Positions 52,790 to 62,401 of a DNA stretch of 64,000 nucleotides are shown here, one piece after another. Location: contig NZ_BONP01000008.1 of the NCBI RefSeq assembly GCF_016862775.1, positions 1 to 64,000 on the forward strand. Reading direction: 5' to 3'. Below the pieces are notes generated by a model, which had not been told where the DNA came from, made no database searches, and worked only from the letters and a program-made list of their open reading frames with translations. This DNA is from Cellulomonas phragmiteti (lineage in GTDB: Bacteria; Actinomycetota; Actinomycetes; Actinomycetales; Cellulomonadaceae). The stretch's first letter is position 1. Each line of letters starts with the position of its first letter. Both the position numbers and the translations under genes were made by a program.

Positions 52790-54048
52790 CCAGCCGACCC
52801 GTTCCCGCCCTCGACGACCGGCCCGCGGGCCTGGGCCGCCGGTTCCTGGCCGTCCTGGTCGACCAGGTGATCGTCCTGGCCCTCGGTGGTGGTGTCGTGC
52901 TCGTCGCCGCCCTGCAGGTCGCTACCGCGGTCCGGGACGGCGCGGTCGACGCGGCTGCGGCGGCGACGGTCCCGTCCCCGCTGCTCGCCGCCGCCACGGT
53001 GCTGGCCGTGCTCGTGACGGTGCTGCAGTGGCTCGCGCACGGACGCCTCGGGTGGACGCTCGGCCGACGCCTGCTCGGGGTCCGGACCGTCGACGCGCAC
53101 AGCCGCCGGCCGGTCGGCGCGGGGCGGGTGCTCGTGCGCGGCCTGGTCGTCGCCGTGGGCGTGCTCGTGTGCGCCGTCGGGCAGTACCTCGTGCTGCTCT
53201 CCCCGCTGCTCGACCGGACGGGGCGGCGCCGCGGCTGGCACGACCGTGCCGTCGGCGCCGAGGTGCTGCGGGTGGTCCCCGGTGCACGCCCCGCGGCGTC
53301 GGCGGCGTCGCGACGGGCCGCGCAGGTCGCTGCCCGTGCGTCGGCACCGGCCGCGCCGACGTCCCCCGGCGAGGACGACAGCGCGTACCGTCCGCCGGCG
53401 GGCGACGCTGCCGCACCGGGGGCCGCAGGCGCGAGGTCTGTCCCGCCCGCTGCCGTGCCGCGGGAGGACCCGGGCGCCGGTGCGCAGCCCGCCGCTCCCG
53501 CGACTCCCGCAGGCGGTCTGGTGCTGGCCCCGCTGCACCCGCAGCGCTCGGCCCCCGACCTCGACACCCGTGCGATCCCCGTGGTGCGCGCCGCGCCCAC
53601 GCTCGCGTTCGGTCTCGCGCCCGAGCTCGAGCTCACGCGCCCCGCCCCGCCGCGCGCGGACGTGGTGCCCGAGCCCCGGCCGGGGACGGGTGCAGCGCTG
53701 CGGGTGGCGCTCGACGACGGCCGCGTGCTGTCGGTGACCCGTCTGGCCCTGGTGGGCCGCAACCCGTCGCCGGGCCCGGACGTCCAGGTGCTGCGTGTCG
53801 TGGACCCGGCACGCTCGGTGTCCAAGACCCACCTCCAGCTCGCCGTGGACAGCAGCGGCGGCGCGTGGGTCGTCGACCGGGGGTCGACGAACGGCACCCT
53901 GGTCACGCTGCCCGACGGTGCGCAGGTCGTCTGCCCGGTGGACCACCCCGTGCGGCTGCGCGAGGGCGCCGTCGTCGCCTTCGGGGACCGCTCGCTGCGC
54001 GTCGTCGCGATGCCGGCCGCGACGGGCGGACGCGGCTCTACGGCGTAG
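52786..54048 (+). CDS. RDD-domain membrane protein with C-terminal FHA domain
   Basis: A 420-residue protein starting at ATG 52786. Residues 10-155 form an RDD domain with three helices and the charged motifs LGRRFLAVLVDQVIVLALGG, GWTLGRRLLGVRTVD and WHDRAVG. A disordered Ala/Pro linker (about 160-290) leads to an FHA domain: VTRLALVGRNPSP, SVSKTHLQLAV, DRGSTNGTLV. It would recruit threonine-phosphorylated partners to the membrane and is a plausible receptor for the output of the cluster's kinase. The last gene of the 15.8-kb cluster; its 3' end overlaps the convergent TetR gene by 11 bases. Confidence 0.9.
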   Translation: MTSRPVPALDDRPAGLGRRFLAVLVDQVIVLALGGGVVLVAALQVATAVRDGAVDAAAAATVPSPLLAAATVLAVLVTVLQWLAHGRLGWTLGRRLLGVRTVDAHSRRPVGAGRVLVRGLVVAVGVLVCAVGQYLVLLSPLLDRTGRRRGWHDRAVGAEVLRVVPGARPAASAASRRAAQVAARASAPAAPTSPGEDDSAYRPPAGDAAAPGAAGARSVPPAAVPREDPGAGAQPAAPATPAGGLVLAPLHPQRSAPDLDTRAIPVVRAAPTLAFGLAPELELTRPAPPRADVVPEPRPGTGAALRVALDDGRVLSVTRLALVGRNPSPGPDVQVLRVVDPARSVSKTHLQLAVDSSGGAWVVDRGSTNGTLVTLPDGAQVVCPVDHPVRLREGAVVAFGDRSLRVVAMPAATGGRGSTA

Positions 54049-54805
54049 GTGCGTCGGACGGGGTGTGCCCCGGGCCGACGTCCGCGCCGCGGACGAGCAC
54101 GTCGAGCGCGTCGAGGACGCGGTCGAGCCCGAACCGCCACGCGTGCTCCGGGCTGGACGGCGCGTCCATGGCCGCGCCCGCGGCTGCCCCGACGCGTCGG
54201 GCCAGGGGGTAGCGGTCGCCGACGTACTCGCCGAGGCGTGCGTGCCACGCGGCCCACACGGCGGCGATCTGCGCGTTGCGGGGGTCGGGGAGGCGGGCAC
54301 GCGCCGATGCCCGGGCCAGGTCGAGGACGAGCGTGAGCGCGGCGTCGCGGTCCACGTCGCCCAGGCCGGTGCCGTCCAGCGCGTGCAGCTGGTGGTCGTA
54401 GACCGCGATGGTCCCCGGGCCGAAGGCGGTCCGCTGGTCCGTGACGTCCAGCAGCCACGGGTGCGCGAGGAACAGCGCCAGCTCGTCGTCGGCGACCTGC
54501 CGGACGCGGTCCCGCCACGTGGCGCCGGTGTGGTGCGCGAGCGGCTGCCGGGCCCGCACCGCGTCCGTCATGAGGACGAGCAGGTCGTCACGGGAGCCGA
54601 CGTGCGTGTAGACCGCGTTCGGCGCGATGCCGAGCGTCGCACCGAGGCGCCGCAGGGTCACGGCCCCGAGCCCGTCGACGTCGGCGATCCGCAGGGCGGC
54701 CTCGACGGCCTGCGACGTCGACACCTTCGACCGCGGGCCGCGGCCGCCGCCGGGCGGCGCGGCGGGGTGGTCACGCCAGAGCAGGTCGACGAGCTCGCGC
54801 ACCAC
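54038..54805 (-). CDS. TetR family transcriptional regulator
   Basis: About 255 residues. Two GTG codons fit: 54805 (GGAGG about 10 nt upstream) is preferred; 54814 would overlap that ribosome site. The DNA-binding domain (STSQAVEAALRIADVDGLGAVTLRRLGATLGIAPNAVYTHVG) starts around residue 31, after a Gly/Arg/Pro-rich tail. The C-terminal domain is of the TetR_C type (LVLDLARASARARLPDPRN, EHAWRFGLDRVLDALDVLV). It diverges from a VOC-family gene with an inverted repeat between them, suggesting control of itself and that gene. Ligand unknown. Confidence 0.9.
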   Translation of the reverse strand: MVRELVDLLWRDHPAAPPGGGRGPRSKVSTSQAVEAALRIADVDGLGAVTLRRLGATLGIAPNAVYTHVGSRDDLLVLMTDAVRARQPLAHHTGATWRDRVRQVADDELALFLAHPWLLDVTDQRTAFGPGTIAVYDHQLHALDGTGLGDVDRDAALTLVLDLARASARARLPDPRNAQIAAVWAAWHARLGEYVGDRYPLARRVGAAAGAAMDAPSSPEHAWRFGLDRVLDALDVLVRGADVGPGHTPSDAPTP

Positions 54806-54842
54806 TGCTGCCACCCCTCCGACGTCGGGAACATCCGCCACC

Positions 54843-54874
54843 GAGATTACCTTGTACGGTGAACAAGGTATCTC
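54843..54874. promoter_or_regulatory. Inverted-repeat operator for the TetR regulator
   Basis: TACCTTGT (54848-54855) and ACAAGGTA (54863-54870) with a 7-bp spacer, extended by GAGA/TCTC arms with one extra base. It lies in the divergent gap between the TetR gene and the VOC gene. The AT-rich composition contrasts with the surroundings. It is the expected autoregulatory site. Confidence 0.8.
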
Positions 54875-54889
54875 GACGAGAGGATCACC

Positions 54890-55267
54890 ATGCGCATCAC
54901 CGGCAGTGCCGTCTCCCTGAACGTCGCCGACCCCGGGGCGTCGGCCGACTTCGCCCGCACCCACCTCGGCTTCACCGAGACGATGTCCGCCGACGGCTTC
55001 GTCGCGCTCGCGCACCCCGACGGCGGGTCCAGCCTCACGTTCCTGCGCACCGGGCTCGCGAGCTTCCGGCCCGCGCGGATCGCCGGTCCCGCCGGGCAGG
55101 GCCTGCTGCTCGCCTTCGTCGTGGAGGACCTCGACACCGAGTTCGCGCGCCTCGCCGCCGCAGGTGCCGAGGTCGTCACGCCGCCCGAGACCGAGCCCTG
55201 GGGGGAGAGGTACTGCCAGTTCGCCGATCCGAACGGGATCGTCTGGCAGCTCGTCCAGTGGGTCTGA
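54890..55267 (+). CDS. VOC-family (glyoxalase/bleomycin-resistance-like) protein
   Basis: A 125-residue protein starting at ATG 54890 with a GAGAGG ribosome site. The two beta-alpha-beta-beta-beta halves are visible: AVSLNVADPGASADFARTHLGF and LLAFVVEDLDTEFARLAAAG, ending ERYCQFADPNGIVWQLVQWV. VOC proteins use a metal site for isomerase, dioxygenase or drug-binding roles; the small single-domain form often confers resistance to thiol-reactive or antibiotic compounds. Control by the neighbouring TetR protein through the 54843-54874 site is inferred. Confidence 0.88.
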   Translation: MRITGSAVSLNVADPGASADFARTHLGFTETMSADGFVALAHPDGGSSLTFLRTGLASFRPARIAGPAGQGLLLAFVVEDLDTEFARLAAAGAEVVTPPETEPWGERYCQFADPNGIVWQLVQWV

Positions 55268-55299
55268 GCGCACGCCCGGCCGGGGGCGCGCACGTGGCC

Positions 55300-55305
55300 T
55301 AGTCT
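55300..55305 (+). promoter_or_regulatory. -10 box (TAGTCT) of the PQQ-like propeller gene
   Basis: TAGTCT ends 6 nt before the ATG at 55312, implying a leaderless mRNA. Confidence 0.5.
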
Positions 55306-55311
55306 CGGGCC

Positions 55312-56790
55312 ATGGGTGCCGTGCGCCCGGCCTCGCAGATGCGGCCGGTCGAGCTGGTCGAGGAGGACGACGACCGTCCGGGAGCGGGCGGTGCCTCGGC
55401 GCGCGACGACGCCCCCCGGGCGGGCGGGCACGGCGGCAGCGGTGACCCGCTCGACGGCACCACGCGGGCGCCGGGGCGCCGGCGGTGGCCCTGGCTCGTC
55501 GCCGCCCTCGCGCTCGCGGTCGGTGTCGCGGCGCTCGCCACGGGCGTCACGGAGCGTGCGGCGCGCGAGCGGGCCGACGCCTTCGCCGCGCTGCCGGGTG
55601 TCGTCCGCCCCCTCGAGGCCGCGCCCGTCGAGCGGTGGCGCACCACCGCGGACGGTCCCACACCCGTCCTCGGTGCGGCCGGCGCCGTCGTGACCGTCGC
55701 CCGCACGCAGGGGACCTGGGCCGTGCGGTCGTCCGACCCGACGTCGGGCGAGGTCCGCTGGCAGGTCGAGGTGGTCGCGGAGGCCGGGTCCGGGTTCGAG
55801 TCCGTCGCCGTCGCGTGCGCACCCGGCACGGACCCGGCAGCGGTGCTGATCTGCCTGTGGAACGAGCCGAACGTGCTCTACGGCAGCGCGGGGGAGTCGA
55901 CGCCGTACGTGCCGCCCACGCACGTCCTCGCGCTCGACCCGGACGACGGTGCCACGTACGGGACGTGGCAGATCGAGGGCCGGCTCCTGGGCGTGACACG
56001 GCACGACGACGACCTGGTCGTCGCCACCGGGCAGCGCGACCGCCACGTCCTGGTCGAGCGGCGCGGCAGCGCCGACGGCGACGTCCGCTGGTCGTGGACC
56101 TCACCGGGCCCGCTGGTCGACAGCGGCGGCGTGCGCGCCGCCCCTGCGCTGGCCGACGGCGGCAGCGTCGTCGCGCTCGTGGCCGTGTCGACCACCGTCC
56201 TCGACGTGCGCACGGGCGACGTGCTCGAGGCCGGGCCGCCCGGTCGGCAGATCCTCGTCGGTGGGCTGCCCGACGGCGGCTACGTGACCTGGGAGTCCGC
56301 GGTCGGCGGGACCCTGCGCGACCCGGACGGGTCCGTGCGCGGCGCCGTTCCCGCGCTGCCGTCGCCCGTCGTGGGCGACGGGTCCGTCGACGCCCTCCTG
56401 CTGGACGCGGGCAACCGCGCGCTCGCGGTGCAGCCGACCGACGGTGCGGTGACGTGGGCCCTGCCGACGTCGATGACGCCCGTCGCCGTGGCGCGCGGCG
56501 TGGTCGTCATGGCGGGCGATGCGACCGTCGGTGCCGTCGACGGCGTCGACGGGCGCCTGCTCTGGGAGCAGCGCCTCGCGGCGGAGCAGCGCATCCGGCC
56601 CCTCACCGACGGGCTGCACGTGCTGACGGCCGAGCCCGACGGCGCGGACGGGCACGAGCTGGTGGCGCGCGGGCTGCGCGACGGGGTCGAGGCGTGGCGG
56701 GTCGCGCTCCCGGCGGACCTGCAGGGCGTCGCGGCCGTCAGCGGGCTGGTCGTCGTCCGGACCGGGACCGAGGTGATCGTGCTCCGGTGA
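55312..56790 (+). CDS. Membrane-anchored PQQ-like beta-propeller protein
   Basis: A 492-residue protein. A disordered, charged N-terminus (1-55) precedes one helix (WPWLVAALALAVGVAALATG), and the rest is outside the membrane. Propeller-type repeats recur, each ending with a tryptophan strand such as GEVRWQVEV, GDVRWSWTS, GAVTWALPT, GRLLWEQRL and EAWRVALPA. The pattern matches PQQ-binding-like repeats (BamB/outer-membrane assembly type), but cofactor residues are not evident. Possibly a scaffold for envelope complexes. It is transcribed alone ahead of leuA. Confidence 0.82.
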   Translation: MGAVRPASQMRPVELVEEDDDRPGAGGASARDDAPRAGGHGGSGDPLDGTTRAPGRRRWPWLVAALALAVGVAALATGVTERAARERADAFAALPGVVRPLEAAPVERWRTTADGPTPVLGAAGAVVTVARTQGTWAVRSSDPTSGEVRWQVEVVAEAGSGFESVAVACAPGTDPAAVLICLWNEPNVLYGSAGESTPYVPPTHVLALDPDDGATYGTWQIEGRLLGVTRHDDDLVVATGQRDRHVLVERRGSADGDVRWSWTSPGPLVDSGGVRAAPALADGGSVVALVAVSTTVLDVRTGDVLEAGPPGRQILVGGLPDGGYVTWESAVGGTLRDPDGSVRGAVPALPSPVVGDGSVDALLLDAGNRALAVQPTDGAVTWALPTSMTPVAVARGVVVMAGDATVGAVDGVDGRLLWEQRLAAEQRIRPLTDGLHVLTAEPDGADGHELVARGLRDGVEAWRVALPADLQGVAAVSGLVVVRTGTEVIVLR

Positions 56791-56828
56791 CGGGGCGTGC
56801 GGGTTGCGGCGCCCGGCACACCCGGGGG

Positions 56829-56834
56829 TATGGT
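56829..56834 (+). promoter_or_regulatory. -10 box (TATGGT) of leuA leader
   Basis: TATGGT lies 6 nt before the GTG of the leader peptide; a TTGCGG at 56804-56809 (19-bp spacing) is a candidate -35. Transcription would begin at the leader's start codon. Confidence 0.6.
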
Positions 56835-56840
56835 CGTCCC

Positions 56841-56888
56841 GTGCGCGCACGCTCGCTGCTTCTTCGTCGCCGCGACGAGGCCCTCTAG
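56841..56888 (+). CDS. leuA leader peptide (attenuation)
   Basis: A 15-codon frame starting at GTG 56841: product VRARSLLLRRRDEAL. Three Leu codons in a row (CTG CTT CTT), two of them the CTT codon that is rare in this genome, are followed by a cluster of Arg codons. The stop TAG lies in the loop of a perfect hairpin. This is the standard design for sensing charged tRNA-Leu: ribosomes stall when leucine is scarce. The leader appears to be leaderless itself. Leucine leaders of this sort are known upstream of actinobacterial leuA. Confidence 0.85.
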   Translation: MRARSLLLRRRDEAL

Positions 56889-56906
56889 GCCGGCTCCTCG
56901 TCGCGG
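56870..56906 (+). promoter_or_regulatory. Attenuator hairpin overlapping the leuA leader
   Basis: Perfect 11-bp stem CCGCGACGAGG (56870-56880) / CCTCGTCGCGG (56896-56906) with the leader stop codon in the loop. The 5' arm starts 6 nt after the last consecutive Leu codon, so a ribosome stalled on those codons would cover it and block folding. No T-tract follows; the hairpin may act by termination or by limiting leuA translation. Confidence 0.8.
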
Positions 56907-56926
56907 TGTGTGTCGTGCCCGGCTGA

Positions 56927-58747
<1,821 letters not shown>

Positions 58748-58760
58748 CGGACCCGGACCG

Positions 58761-58797
58761 CACCGCCCGCCGTCGCCGCGCGCCGCGACGGGCGGTG
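58761..58797 (+). terminator. Terminator after leuA
   Basis: Nine-bp stem CACCGCCCG/CGGGCGGTG, extended by an inner GTCGC/GCGAC, 14 bases after the leuA stop. It separates leuA from recO. Confidence 0.8.
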
Positions 58798-58823
58798 TCG
58801 GTGCGCAGGGGGACAATGGCCCC

Positions 58824-59555
58824 GTGAGCCTCTACCGCGACGAGGCGATCGTGCTGCGCACCCACAAGCTGGGCGAGGCCGACCGCATCGTCACCCTCCT
58901 GACGCGCGAGCACGGCAAGGTGCGCGCGGTCGGCAAGGGGGTGCGCCGCACGACGTCCCGGTTCGGCTCCCGGCTCGAGCCGTTCATGCACGTCGACGTG
59001 CAGCTGAGCACGGGCCGCAACCTCGACGTGGTCACGCAGGTCGAGACTATCGGGGCCCACGGTCGGCACATCTGCGAGGACTACGCCCTGTACACCGTGG
59101 GCACCGTCATGCTCGAGACGGCCGAGCGGCTCGTCGAGGCGGAACGTGAGCCCTCGGTGCAGCAGTACCACCTGCTGGTCGGCGCGGTCCGGGCGCTCGC
59201 CACCCGGGCCCACGCGGCCGGCCTGGTGCTCGACTCCTACCTGCTGCGCGCGCTCGCGATCGCCGGGTGGGCGCCCAGCTTCACCGACTGCGCGCGCTGC
59301 GGTGCGCCCGGGCCGCACCACGCGTTCGCCCCGGCCGTGGGCGGCGCGGTGTGCGGCGCCTGCCGTCCGCCCGGGGCCGCGGCCCCCGCCCCGGAGACGT
59401 TCGAGCTGCTGGCGGCCCTCCTCACGGGCGACTGGGCCGTCGCCGACGCGAGTGCCGAGCGCCACCGGGCCGAGGGCAACGGGCTCGTCGCGGTCTTCTG
59501 CCAGTTCCACCTCGAGCGGCGGCTGCGCTCGTTGCCGATGGTCGAGCGGGTCTGA
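58824..59555 (+). CDS. recO: DNA repair protein RecO
   Basis: A 243-residue recombination mediator starting at GTG 58824; a GACAAT hexamer 6 nt upstream could be a leaderless promoter. The OB fold opens with [26 protein letters not shown] and [23 protein letters not shown]; the zinc finger is [11 protein letters not shown] with CGAC downstream. RecO loads RecA on SSB-covered DNA with RecR. Length is typical and the gene lies in the usual place before uppS. Confidence 0.95.
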   Translation: MSLYRDEAIVLRTHKLGEADRIVTLLTREHGKVRAVGKGVRRTTSRFGSRLEPFMHVDVQLSTGRNLDVVTQVETIGAHGRHICEDYALYTVGTVMLETAERLVEAEREPSVQQYHLLVGAVRALATRAHAAGLVLDSYLLRALAIAGWAPSFTDCARCGAPGPHHAFAPAVGGAVCGACRPPGAAAPAPETFELLAALLTGDWAVADASAERHRAEGNGLVAVFCQFHLERRLRSLPMVERV

Positions 59556-59599
59556 GGACGCACGCCCCCGTGGGGGCCCCGGGTGGCACGATGTGCAGC

Positions 59600-60385
59600 G
59601 TGCCTCGCGAGACCGTCCCGCCCTACCCGCACCCGTCCGGCGCCCGCCCGCCGCAGATCCCCCGCGAGCTGGTGCCGCGGCACGTGGCGATCGTCATGGA
59701 CGGCAACGGGCGCTGGGCCAACGCCCGGGGGCTGCCGCGCGTCGAGGGGCACCGCGCGGGCGAGGCGTCCTTGCTGGACGTGGTGGCCGGGGCGATCGAG
59801 ATCGGCGTGCAGCACGTGTCGGCGTACGCGTTCTCGACGGAGAACTGGTCGCGCTCGCCCGAGGAGGTGCGGTTCCTCATGGGCTTCAACCGCGACGTGC
59901 TGCGCCGTCGCCGCGACCTCATGGACTCGTGGGGCGTCCGGGTGCGGTGGGCCGGGCGCCGCCCACGGCTGTGGCGCTCGGTCATCGCCGAGCTCGAGAC
60001 GGCCGAGCGGCAGACCGTCGGGAACACGACGTGCACCCTGACCATGTGCGTCAACTACGGCGGTCGCGCCGAGATCGCGGACGCCGCGCAGGCGATCGCG
60101 CGCGAGGTGGCCGCGGGCCGGCTCAAGCCCGAGCGCGTCACCGAGAAGACGGTCCAGAAGTACCTGGACGAGCCCGACCTGCCGGACGTCGACCTGTTCC
60201 TGCGGTCGTCCGGGGAGCAGCGGATCTCCAACTTCATGCTGTGGCAGTCGGCGTACGCCGAGATGGTGTTCCTCGAGGAGGCATGGCCCGACGTCGACCG
60301 CCGGCACCTGTGGCGGGCCGTCGAGACGTACGCGCGGCGCGACCGGCGGTACGGGGGAGCGGTCGACGTCCCGGCGGCCACCTGA
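59600..60385 (+). CDS. uppS: Isoprenyl transferase (polyprenyl diphosphate synthase, UppS family)
   Basis: A 261-residue cis-prenyltransferase. GTG 59600 is preferred because a CACGAT box ends 7 nt before it; an in-frame ATG at 59591 would add three residues but overlaps that box. Signatures: [20 protein letters not shown] (catalytic Asp), [50 protein letters not shown]. It makes long-chain polyprenyl diphosphate, the lipid carrier for peptidoglycan and wall polymers. Located after recO as in most actinobacteria. Confidence 0.96.
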   Translation: MPRETVPPYPHPSGARPPQIPRELVPRHVAIVMDGNGRWANARGLPRVEGHRAGEASLLDVVAGAIEIGVQHVSAYAFSTENWSRSPEEVRFLMGFNRDVLRRRRDLMDSWGVRVRWAGRRPRLWRSVIAELETAERQTVGNTTCTLTMCVNYGGRAEIADAAQAIAREVAAGRLKPERVTEKTVQKYLDEPDLPDVDLFLRSSGEQRISNFMLWQSAYAEMVFLEEAWPDVDRRHLWRAVETYARRDRRYGGAVDVPAAT

Positions 60386-60413
60386 GCGACCCGGCGGTGT
60401 CGGTGGCGGCCGC

Positions 60414-60419
60414 TACCGT
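60414..60419 (+). promoter_or_regulatory. -10 box (TACCGT) of the second VOC gene
   Basis: TACCGT lies 6 nt before the ATG at 60426, with no ribosome site, implying a leaderless mRNA. Confidence 0.45.
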
Positions 60420-60425
60420 CGCCGC

Positions 60426-60785
60426 ATGGGACCGACCGTGAGCATGGTGACCTTCGACACGCACGACGCACCGGGGCTGGCGCACTGGTGGGCGGAGCAC
60501 CTGGGTGGGCAGGTGCAGGCGTACGACGACGAGTTCGTGATGGTGCTGCCGACCGCGCCGGGGCAGCCGGCCCTCGGGTTCCAGCGCGTCGACGACCCCA
60601 CGCCGGGCAAGAACCGCGTGCACGTCGACCTCGGCGTGGACGACGCGGCGGCGTGGGTCGAGCGCCTCCTGGCGGCGGGCGCGACGCAGGTGGCCGAGCA
60701 CACGATGCCGGACGGGTTCCGCTGGACGGTGCTGGCCGACCCGCACGGCAACCAGTTCTGCGTCTCCGCGGCGCACCCCTCCTGA
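60426..60785 (+). CDS. VOC-family glyoxalase-like protein
   Basis: A 119-residue protein starting at ATG 60426. It shows the glyoxalase-like domain pattern found in actinobacteria: VSMVTFDTHDAPGLAHWWAE, PALGFQRVDDPTPGKNRVHV, GVDDAAAWVERLLAAGATQV and the closing WTVLADPHGNQFCVS. Function unknown; possibly detoxification. It is transcribed on its own and converges with a DedA-like gene. Confidence 0.86.
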   Translation: MGPTVSMVTFDTHDAPGLAHWWAEHLGGQVQAYDDEFVMVLPTAPGQPALGFQRVDDPTPGKNRVHVDLGVDDAAAWVERLLAAGATQVAEHTMPDGFRWTVLADPHGNQFCVSAAHPS

Positions 60786-60816
60786 CACGTGGCGGCCATC
60801 GGGTGCGGCCGCGCGG

Positions 60817-61398
60817 TCAGGTCGGGTCGTGCGCGGGGGCGAGGTCGGTGTCGGGCGGGGCGAGCTGCGGCTCGCGACGCCGCCGCGAGAGCGTGACGAC
60901 GGTGGTGACCACGGCCGCGGCCGCCACCGCGAGCACGAGCAGGCCCCACGGCGACCCGGCGGCCAGGGCCAGCGCACCCCACACCGCGCCGATGCCGACC
61001 GTGCCCCAGGCGACCGCCCAGGCGGCGGCGCCCGGGACCGACGCGAGGGTGAAGCGCAGGTAGGGCATGCGCAGCAGCCCGGCCCCGGCGAAGACGGCCG
61101 TCTGCACCCCGACGGTCAGGTAGGCGAGCGTGACCGCGACCGGGCCCCACCGGTGGACGAGCGCGACGCCGCGCCGTGCGGACGGTGTGGCCGACATCCG
61201 CGCCGTCCGGTCGACGGTCCGCTGCCACCAGGCGGGCCCGTGCCGGTGCTCGCCCTCGAAGCGCGCACCGCGGGCGACACCGCGACCGGCCCAGTACGTC
61301 AGGTGCGAGCGGGCCATGACGATGCCGAAGAGGCTCAGCAGCGCGACGGCGACGGGGAGGCCGTCCAGCCCGTACGCACGCATCGCCTCGGTCGTCAC
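60817..61398 (-). CDS. DedA/VTT-domain-like membrane protein
   Basis: A 193-residue protein starting at GTG 61398. Three to four helices (LPVAVALLSLFGIVMARSHL, WGPVAVTLAYLTVGVQTAVF, LASVPGAAAWAVAWGTVGIG, WGLLVLAVAAAAVVTTVVTL) and the VTT-type feature of a re-entrant segment around GLLRMPYLRFTLASVPGAA. DedA proteins move or flip lipid carriers such as undecaprenyl phosphate. Proximity to uppS would fit, but the protein is short and diverged. The tail is charged and probably cytoplasmic. Confidence 0.75.
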   Translation of the reverse strand: MTTEAMRAYGLDGLPVAVALLSLFGIVMARSHLTYWAGRGVARGARFEGEHRHGPAWWQRTVDRTARMSATPSARRGVALVHRWGPVAVTLAYLTVGVQTAVFAGAGLLRMPYLRFTLASVPGAAAWAVAWGTVGIGAVWGALALAAGSPWGLLVLAVAAAAVVTTVVTLSRRRREPQLAPPDTDLAPAHDPT

Positions 61399-61404
61399 GG
61401 CACG

Positions 61405-61410
61405 ATCCTA
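61405..61410 (-). promoter_or_regulatory. -10 box (TAGGAT) of the DedA-like gene
   Basis: On the minus strand TAGGAT precedes CGTGCC and then the GTG start at 61398: a 6-nt distance, so leaderless. Confidence 0.5.
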
Positions 61411-61429
61411 CGACGGGCGAAGGGTGGCC

Positions 61430-62401
61430 TTACCTGACCGAGGTCCCGGGCTCGCCGGCGGCGCTGCCGGCCGGGGTCGCGCAGTCGGGGTCCGAGGCCG
61501 GCACGACGACGTCGTCCGACATGTCGGGGTGCGGGTCGGAGTCGGCATGCCGGCGTGTGAGCAGCGGCTGCAGCACCGCGGCTGCCGCGTACACGACGAT
61601 GGCCAGCACGACGATGGTCGCGCCGGGGGGGATGTCGCGCCAGTACGTCACGACGAGCCCGACGACGCTGACCGTCGTGCCGATGCCGCTGGCGACCGCC
61701 ATCGTGCGCCCGAACGAGCGGGCGTAGAGCTGGGCGATCGCGACCGGCACGATCATCAGGGCGCTCACGAGCAGGACGCCCACGACGCGCATCGCGATGG
61801 TGACCGTGAGGGCGGCGAGGGTCGCGACGACCATCGACAGCAGCCGGACGGGCAGCCCGCTGGCGCGGGCGAACTCCTCGTCGTGGCTGACCGCGAACAG
61901 CGCGCCGCGCAGTCCGACGCCCACGCACAGCACGAGCACGGCGAGCGCCGCCGTCCACCACAGGTCCTGCGTCGACACGGTCGAGATCGACCCGAACAGG
62001 TAGCCCATGAGGCTGGCGTTGGTCCCGCCGGCGAGGTTCATGAGCAGCACGCCGCCGGCGATGCCGCCGTAGAACATGATCGCGAGGGCCAGGTCGCCGC
62101 TGGTGCGACCGCGTTCGCGCACGAGCTCGATGACGACCGAGCCCACGATCGCGGCGATGACCGCGCCCGGCACCGCGAGGGTGTCGGCCGGGGAGATGGC
62201 GGCCCAGCTGCCGACGAGCCAGCCGAGCGCGACACCCGTGAGCGCGACGTGCCCGACGCCGTCGCCCATGAGGGCCATGCGGCGCTGCACCAGGAAGGTG
62301 CCGACCACGGGAGCCGCGGCGCCGACCAGCACGGCCGCGATGATCGCCCGCTGCATGAGCGGCGAGCCCAGCATCGTCAGGACCTGCTCCCAGCCGGTCA
62401 C
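61430..62401 (-). CDS. znuB: Zinc/manganese-type ABC transporter permease
   Basis: A 323-residue permease starting at GTG 62401. About eight helices with the family features VLVGAAAPVVGTFLVQRRMALMGDGVGHVALTG and GLPVRLLSMVVATLAALTVTIAMRVVGVLLVSALMIVP (the ATPase coupling loop). It belongs to the ABC-3 family of Zn/Mn importers (ZnuB). It overlaps the ATPase gene by 4 bp. The C-terminal tail (DSDPHPDMSDDVVVPASDPD) is acidic and may bind metal weakly. Zn rather than Mn is suggested by the His-rich binding protein upstream. Confidence 0.93.
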   Translation of the reverse strand: MTGWEQVLTMLGSPLMQRAIIAAVLVGAAAPVVGTFLVQRRMALMGDGVGHVALTGVALGWLVGSWAAISPADTLAVPGAVIAAIVGSVVIELVRERGRTSGDLALAIMFYGGIAGGVLLMNLAGGTNASLMGYLFGSISTVSTQDLWWTAALAVLVLCVGVGLRGALFAVSHDEEFARASGLPVRLLSMVVATLAALTVTIAMRVVGVLLVSALMIVPVAIAQLYARSFGRTMAVASGIGTTVSVVGLVVTYWRDIPPGATIVVLAIVVYAAAAVLQPLLTRRHADSDPHPDMSDDVVVPASDPDCATPAGSAAGEPGTSVR

